In this document: in pieces, positions 46,919 to 49,995 of the stretch
How the letters are laid out: every line of letters starts with the position of its first letter
Numbering within the stretch: the first letter of the stretch is position 1
NCBI GenBank assembly: GCA_903926935.1
Contig: CAIYLB010000100.1
Coordinates: 1-49,995, forward strand
Reading direction: 5' to 3'
Length of the DNA: 49,995 bases
Origin: an uncultured Pseudomonadota bacterium
Lineage (GTDB): Bacteria; Pseudomonadota; Gammaproteobacteria; Burkholderiales; Methylophilaceae
Made by a program: the position numbers and the translations under genes
Notes under the pieces: model-generated
The model's database searches: none
The model's input: only the letters and a program-made list of their open reading frames with translations
What the model was told of the DNA's origin: nothing

Positions 46919-47443
46919 ATGATTATAAATTTCATTCTATTTCAACTAGCATGGTTTTCCTGCGTAATTGGTGCGGCTAAAGCCATGCCATGGCTAGGCG
47001 TATTGGTTAGCATCTATGTCCTTGGCCTTCATATTTATCAGGCAAAACAAGCCAAGAAGGAGTTATTGCTGGCGCTTTGTGTATTGTTTATAGGCGCAAT
47101 ATCGGATCAAGCCATGTTGACTTTTAAAGTGATTGATTATCTGAATAGTGGCTGGAGTGATGCCATAGTTCCCGTTTGGATTTTGGCCTTATGGTTAGGA
47201 TTTTCCACCATTCTGAACGTCAGTTTACGTTGGATGAGAGGGCGGTATTTAATTGCAGTGATTTTTGGTGCAGTCGGTGGACCCTTGGCTTATTTTAGTG
47301 CAGAAAAAATAGGGGCGGTCATATTGCATGGCCAAAATAGCTACATTGCCTTATCTATAGCTTGGGCCGTCATTACTCCATTGCTGCTAGTTATTTCAAC
47401 TTACTTTGATGGATATAAGCACCAATTCAATGCTAAAAATTAG
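46919..47443 (+). CDS. DUF2878 family membrane protein
   Basis: The 174-residue inner-membrane protein has about five helices, with the family features WFSCVIGAAKAMPWLG near the N-terminus and WILALWLGFSTILNVSLRWMRGR (about 83-105), plus GAVGGPLAYFSAEKIGAV. No function is established that I know of; family members co-occur with Cfa-like and DUF1295 genes, as here. It lies 46 bases after the methyltransferase. Confidence 0.85.
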   Translation: MIINFILFQLAWFSCVIGAAKAMPWLGVLVSIYVLGLHIYQAKQAKKELLLALCVLFIGAISDQAMLTFKVIDYLNSGWSDAIVPVWILALWLGFSTILNVSLRWMRGRYLIAVIFGAVGGPLAYFSAEKIGAVILHGQNSYIALSIAWAVITPLLLVISTYFDGYKHQFNAKN

Positions 47444-47510
47444 AGGCTATCAATGTGAAAAATATAAAATTAAATAAGAACATAAAATCAAATGTAAATG
47501 GGTTCAATGG

Positions 47511-48287
47511 ATGATTAATTGGGACATCTATCTCTGTGGGTTTGCCGCTTTGCTTTTAATGTCGCTAGGTGGTTGGCTGCTAAGTTTGGTGCGTAATAAT
47601 GTAACGCACGTGGATAGTATGTGGAGTCTATTTTTACTTACATCGGCGCTTATCTACTCACTATATCTAGATCATATTAATCTAAGGGTGATATTAGTGT
47701 TACTTCTGCTTAGTGTGTGGGCGTTTAGGCTTTGTTTATACTTAACTTGGCGTAATTGGGGTCCGCACGAAGATCATCGCTATGCTGCTATTCGTAACAA
47801 TAATCAGCCGCACTTTTGGTTCAGCAGTCTCTATATTGTATTCGGCTTACAGGCGTTATTGGCATGGATTATTTCTATGCCATTATTTGGCGCAATTGAA
47901 TCAAATAAAGCTTTCAATTATTTAGATGTATTGGGTATTGCTGTATTTGCGATAGGATTTATATGGGAAGTCACAGCAGACTGGCAGTTGAGTGTTTTTA
48001 AGGCAAACCCACATAATCATGGCAAAGTGCTCGACATTGGCGTTTGGCGGTATTGTCGGCATCCAAATTATTTTGGTGAATGCTGTGTTTGGTGGGGTTT
48101 TTACATCATAGCATTTGCCGCTGGTGCTTGGTGGAGCCTAGTTGCGCCGCTACTGATGACCTTGTTACTGCTTAAAGTTTCTGGTGTAGCCTTATTAGAG
48201 AAAGATATCGCTGAACGACGTCCCGCTTATTTAGTCTACATCAAGACTACCAATGCTTTTATTCCTTGGTTACCTAAACGTTTATAG
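47511..48287 (+). CDS. DUF1295 family membrane protein (steroid 5-alpha-reductase-like)
   Basis: The 258-residue protein has six or seven helices and the C-terminal motif GVWRYCRHPNYFGECCVWWGFYI (about 176-198), which places it with the DUF1295 / isoprenylcysteine methyltransferase / steroid 5-alpha-reductase superfamily. Members reduce or methylate lipid substrates at the membrane using NADPH or SAM; which applies here is not known. Its place next to a Cfa-like enzyme and a desaturase suggests a fatty-acyl or lipid substrate. The next gene starts directly after its stop codon. Confidence 0.87.
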   Translation: MINWDIYLCGFAALLLMSLGGWLLSLVRNNVTHVDSMWSLFLLTSALIYSLYLDHINLRVILVLLLLSVWAFRLCLYLTWRNWGPHEDHRYAAIRNNNQPHFWFSSLYIVFGLQALLAWIISMPLFGAIESNKAFNYLDVLGIAVFAIGFIWEVTADWQLSVFKANPHNHGKVLDIGVWRYCRHPNYFGECCVWWGFYIIAFAAGAWWSLVAPLLMTLLLLKVSGVALLEKDIAERRPAYLVYIKTTNAFIPWLPKRL

Positions 48288-48938
48288 ATGTCTAAGATAG
48301 CGCGTAAATATTTAACTGTAAACTTGGCGCTAGTTTTAGGAATGGTTTTTAATCATGCGGCAATGGCTAAACAATGGGCTTTTGACGTTTACCTAAATCA
48401 AAACAAAATAGGAAGCCACACTTTTGATTTAAGTGACACTTTCCAGTTGACTAGCACTGCAGATTTTAAGGTGAAAGTGTTTTTTATTAATGCCTATCAA
48501 TACCAGCATACTGCCCTTGAACAATGGCAAGGTGACTGTTTAAGCAGTTTGGAAGCCCGTACTATTGAAAATAAAGTAACAACTGTTGTGAGTGGCAAAT
48601 TAACTCAAGATTTTTTTATGGTGGATGCTGGAAAAGCTAAGCAAAAACTACCTGCTTGCAGTATGTCTTTTGCATATTGGAATCGAGAAATTATCGGGCA
48701 AGATAAATTGCTGAATCCACAAAATGCCGAGTGGTTGGATACGAAATTTACCGACCTCGGCTCACAGATTATAGTGGTAAAAGGCGAAAAGGTCGCAGCA
48801 ACGCATTATAAATTGCTGGCCAGTGCTGAAGGTAAGACTAAGTTGAAAATAGAGCTTTGGTATGGTGCGCAAAATGAATGGCTAGCGCTTAAATCTACCA
48901 CGCAAGAGGGTTACGTTATTGAGTATAAACTACGTTAA
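48288..48938 (+). CDS. DUF6134-like exported protein
   Basis: The 216-residue protein has a signal peptide (cleavage near MAKQ or AMA, residue 27) and a beta-rich domain beginning KQWAFDVYLNQNKIGSHTF, which resembles the DUF6134 family of periplasmic proteins with a lipocalin- or LolA-like sheet. Two cysteines (about 84 and 124) could pair. The start ATG follows the DUF1295 stop with no gap. I infer a periplasmic lipid-handling role from the neighbours; none is shown. Confidence 0.7.
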   Translation: MSKIARKYLTVNLALVLGMVFNHAAMAKQWAFDVYLNQNKIGSHTFDLSDTFQLTSTADFKVKVFFINAYQYQHTALEQWQGDCLSSLEARTIENKVTTVVSGKLTQDFFMVDAGKAKQKLPACSMSFAYWNREIIGQDKLLNPQNAEWLDTKFTDLGSQIIVVKGEKVAATHYKLLASAEGKTKLKIELWYGAQNEWLALKSTTQEGYVIEYKLR

Positions 48939-48950
48939 AGAGCAAATTAT

Positions 48951-49496
48951 ATGATGACTAAATTTACAAAAAGACTATTAATGATGACTATATTGGCGAC
49001 TATTTTATCCTCTTGCGCGAGTACTAAGTTGGCGAATATTGCCACAGTACCTCAAGTAGATTTACCAAGATTTATGGGCGATTGGTACGTGATTGCTGCC
49101 ATTCCAACCATGATTGAAACTGAATCTTATAACGCGGTTGAGAACTATCGATTAGTCGAAGATGGCACGATTGCTACGACATTTACCTTTAACAAAGGTC
49201 GTTTGGACGGCCCGGTGAAAACTTACCAACCGACAGGTTTTGTGGTTAAAAATACCGGCAATGCATTGTGGGGTATGCAGTTTATTTGGCCGATTAAGGC
49301 GGAATATAAAATTGCCTATTTAGACGATAACTACACCCAGACGATTATTGCTAGAAATGCCCGAGATTACGTATGGATTATGGCTCGTACACCTAGCATT
49401 AGCGATGTGGAATACAGCAAACTTAAAGAATTTGTCGCTAATCTTGGCTACGATCTTAAGCAATTACGAAAAGTGCCACACAACGTTTCACGCTAA
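48951..49496 (+). CDS. blc: outer-membrane lipocalin (Blc type)
   Basis: The 181-residue bacterial lipocalin is anchored through the lipobox LSSC (cysteine near residue 22). The lipocalin signature G-x-W is GDWYVIAAIP near residue 44. The barrel continues with YNAVENYRL and IKAEYKIAYLDDNY and ends with YVWIMARTP. Blc binds lysophospholipids or fatty acids and is made under envelope stress, which suits this operon. It starts 12 bases after the preceding stop. It needs the Lol system to reach the outer membrane. Confidence 0.9.
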   Translation: MMTKFTKRLLMMTILATILSSCASTKLANIATVPQVDLPRFMGDWYVIAAIPTMIETESYNAVENYRLVEDGTIATTFTFNKGRLDGPVKTYQPTGFVVKNTGNALWGMQFIWPIKAEYKIAYLDDNYTQTIIARNARDYVWIMARTPSISDVEYSKLKEFVANLGYDLKQLRKVPHNVSR

Positions 49497-49543
49497 TTCA
49501 TTTATATTAATATTTAGCCGTGGCTAAAGGTAGTCCGTACATT

Positions 49544-49995
49544 ATGTTGAAAAAACTTATTAAATGGTTTGATAATAACGCAGTCAATATTAAAGCTGAT
49601 AGCAGTGCATTACATGCTGATTGGCGGCAAATAGATGTGTGGCGTGTGGTGCCTTTTGTTTTATTACATTTAGCTTGTCTCTGTGTATTTTGGGTTGGTT
49701 TTAGTTGGTTTGCGTTGATTTTTGCCGTCGTTTTATATGGCTTACGTATGTTTGCTGTGACTGGATTTTACCATCGTTATTTTTCTCACAAAGCTTTCCG
49801 AACCACACGTTTTTTTCAATTCATAATAGCGTTGTTAGGTGCAACAGCGGTGCAGCGTGGTCCTTTATGGTGGGCGTCACACCACAGAGATCATCATGTC
49901 AATTCTGACCAAATTGGCGATGCGCATTCTCCGTCGCAGCATGGATTTTTATGGAGTCATTTAGGCTGGTTTTTATCGAATAAAAATTTTGTAAC
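49544..49995 (+). CDS. fatty-acid (acyl) desaturase, 3' end beyond the window
   Basis: The first 150 residues are present and the frame is open at the window edge. The sequence has the first two histidine boxes of membrane di-iron desaturases, HRYFSH (about 86-91) and HHRDHH (about 123-128), with hydrophobic helices before each; the third box would be outside. It resembles delta-9 acyl desaturases that introduce a cis double bond in the acyl chain. An AAGG site lies about 13 bases upstream, and 47 bases separate it from blc. A desaturase would supply the double bond that the Cfa-like enzyme methylates, so the two may act in sequence. Confidence 0.9.
   Translation, partial: MLKKLIKWFDNNAVNIKADSSALHADWRQIDVWRVVPFVLLHLACLCVFWVGFSWFALIFAVVLYGLRMFAVTGFYHRYFSHKAFRTTRFFQFIIALLGATAVQRGPLWWASHHRDHHVNSDQIGDAHSPSQHGFLWSHLGWFLSNKNFV

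Overview
The window looks like a chromosomal segment of a low-GC betaproteobacterium, most likely a methylotroph of the Methylophilaceae (Methylotenera-like). I base this on the AT-rich coding sequence, the trxB / dps / ftsK / lolA / rarA / serS neighbourhood, and a greB-earP-efp block whose EF-P carries the arginine-32 type of modification site. The assignment is inference from gene content; no database search was possible.

Layout. 1-1115: a gene-poor segment with one small exported protein and what looks like the scar of an integrative element (stub of a P4-type integrase, repeated GGGTACG motifs, a tRNA/tmRNA 3'-end-like sequence). 1116-18964: mostly housekeeping genes: isoprenoid precursors (ispD-ispF), an ABC exporter, a DUF1348 protein, an Smr protein, thioredoxin reductase, Dps, FtsK, LolA, RarA, SerRS, MltF, RpiA, the EF-P / EarP / GreB translation and transcription group, a small membrane-anchored protein and a membrane-anchored peroxiredoxin. 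19350-20803: an archaeal-type S-adenosylmethionine synthetase just downstream of the 3' end of tRNA-Arg(CCU). 20893-23001: a TctD/TctE (QseB/QseC)-like two-component system.

23303-30865 is the most unusual part. It is a co-directional, largely overlapping set of nine genes: HAD phosphatase, class III aminotransferase, small EamA/EmrE-type membrane protein, alpha/beta hydrolase, dedicated acyl carrier protein, FabF-type ketosynthase, FemAB/BioF2-type acyltransferase, second EmrE-type protein, and an outer-membrane beta-barrel. I do not recognise it as a described pathway. Its logic suggests an amino-lipid or N-acylated amine that is made on a private ACP, moved across the inner membrane by a paired small flippase, and placed at or modified in the outer membrane. 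Its promoter has a direct repeat TGTAAG-N5-TGTAAG placed 11 bp before a TATAAT box, the classic arrangement for activation by an OmpR-family regulator. A near copy lies before the next operon, so the adjacent two-component system may control both.

31088-36743: a TolC / adaptor / CzcA-type heavy-metal RND efflux operon. 37117-43016, convergent with it: a second tripartite RND pump of the multidrug (HAE-1) kind. 43226-45487: a PAS-PAS-GGDEF-EAL protein. 45814 to the end: a membrane-lipid/stress operon (Cfa-like methyltransferase, DUF2878, DUF1295, DUF6134-like protein, Blc lipocalin, fatty-acid desaturase cut by the window edge). It is preceded by a sequence resembling an ECF-sigma promoter.

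Two features cut across the map. Fifteen-base tandem repeats encode pentapeptide tails or heads in three unrelated proteins (Smr, RarA, the FemAB-type acyltransferase). Several intergenic hairpins lack the usual U-run of a terminator.
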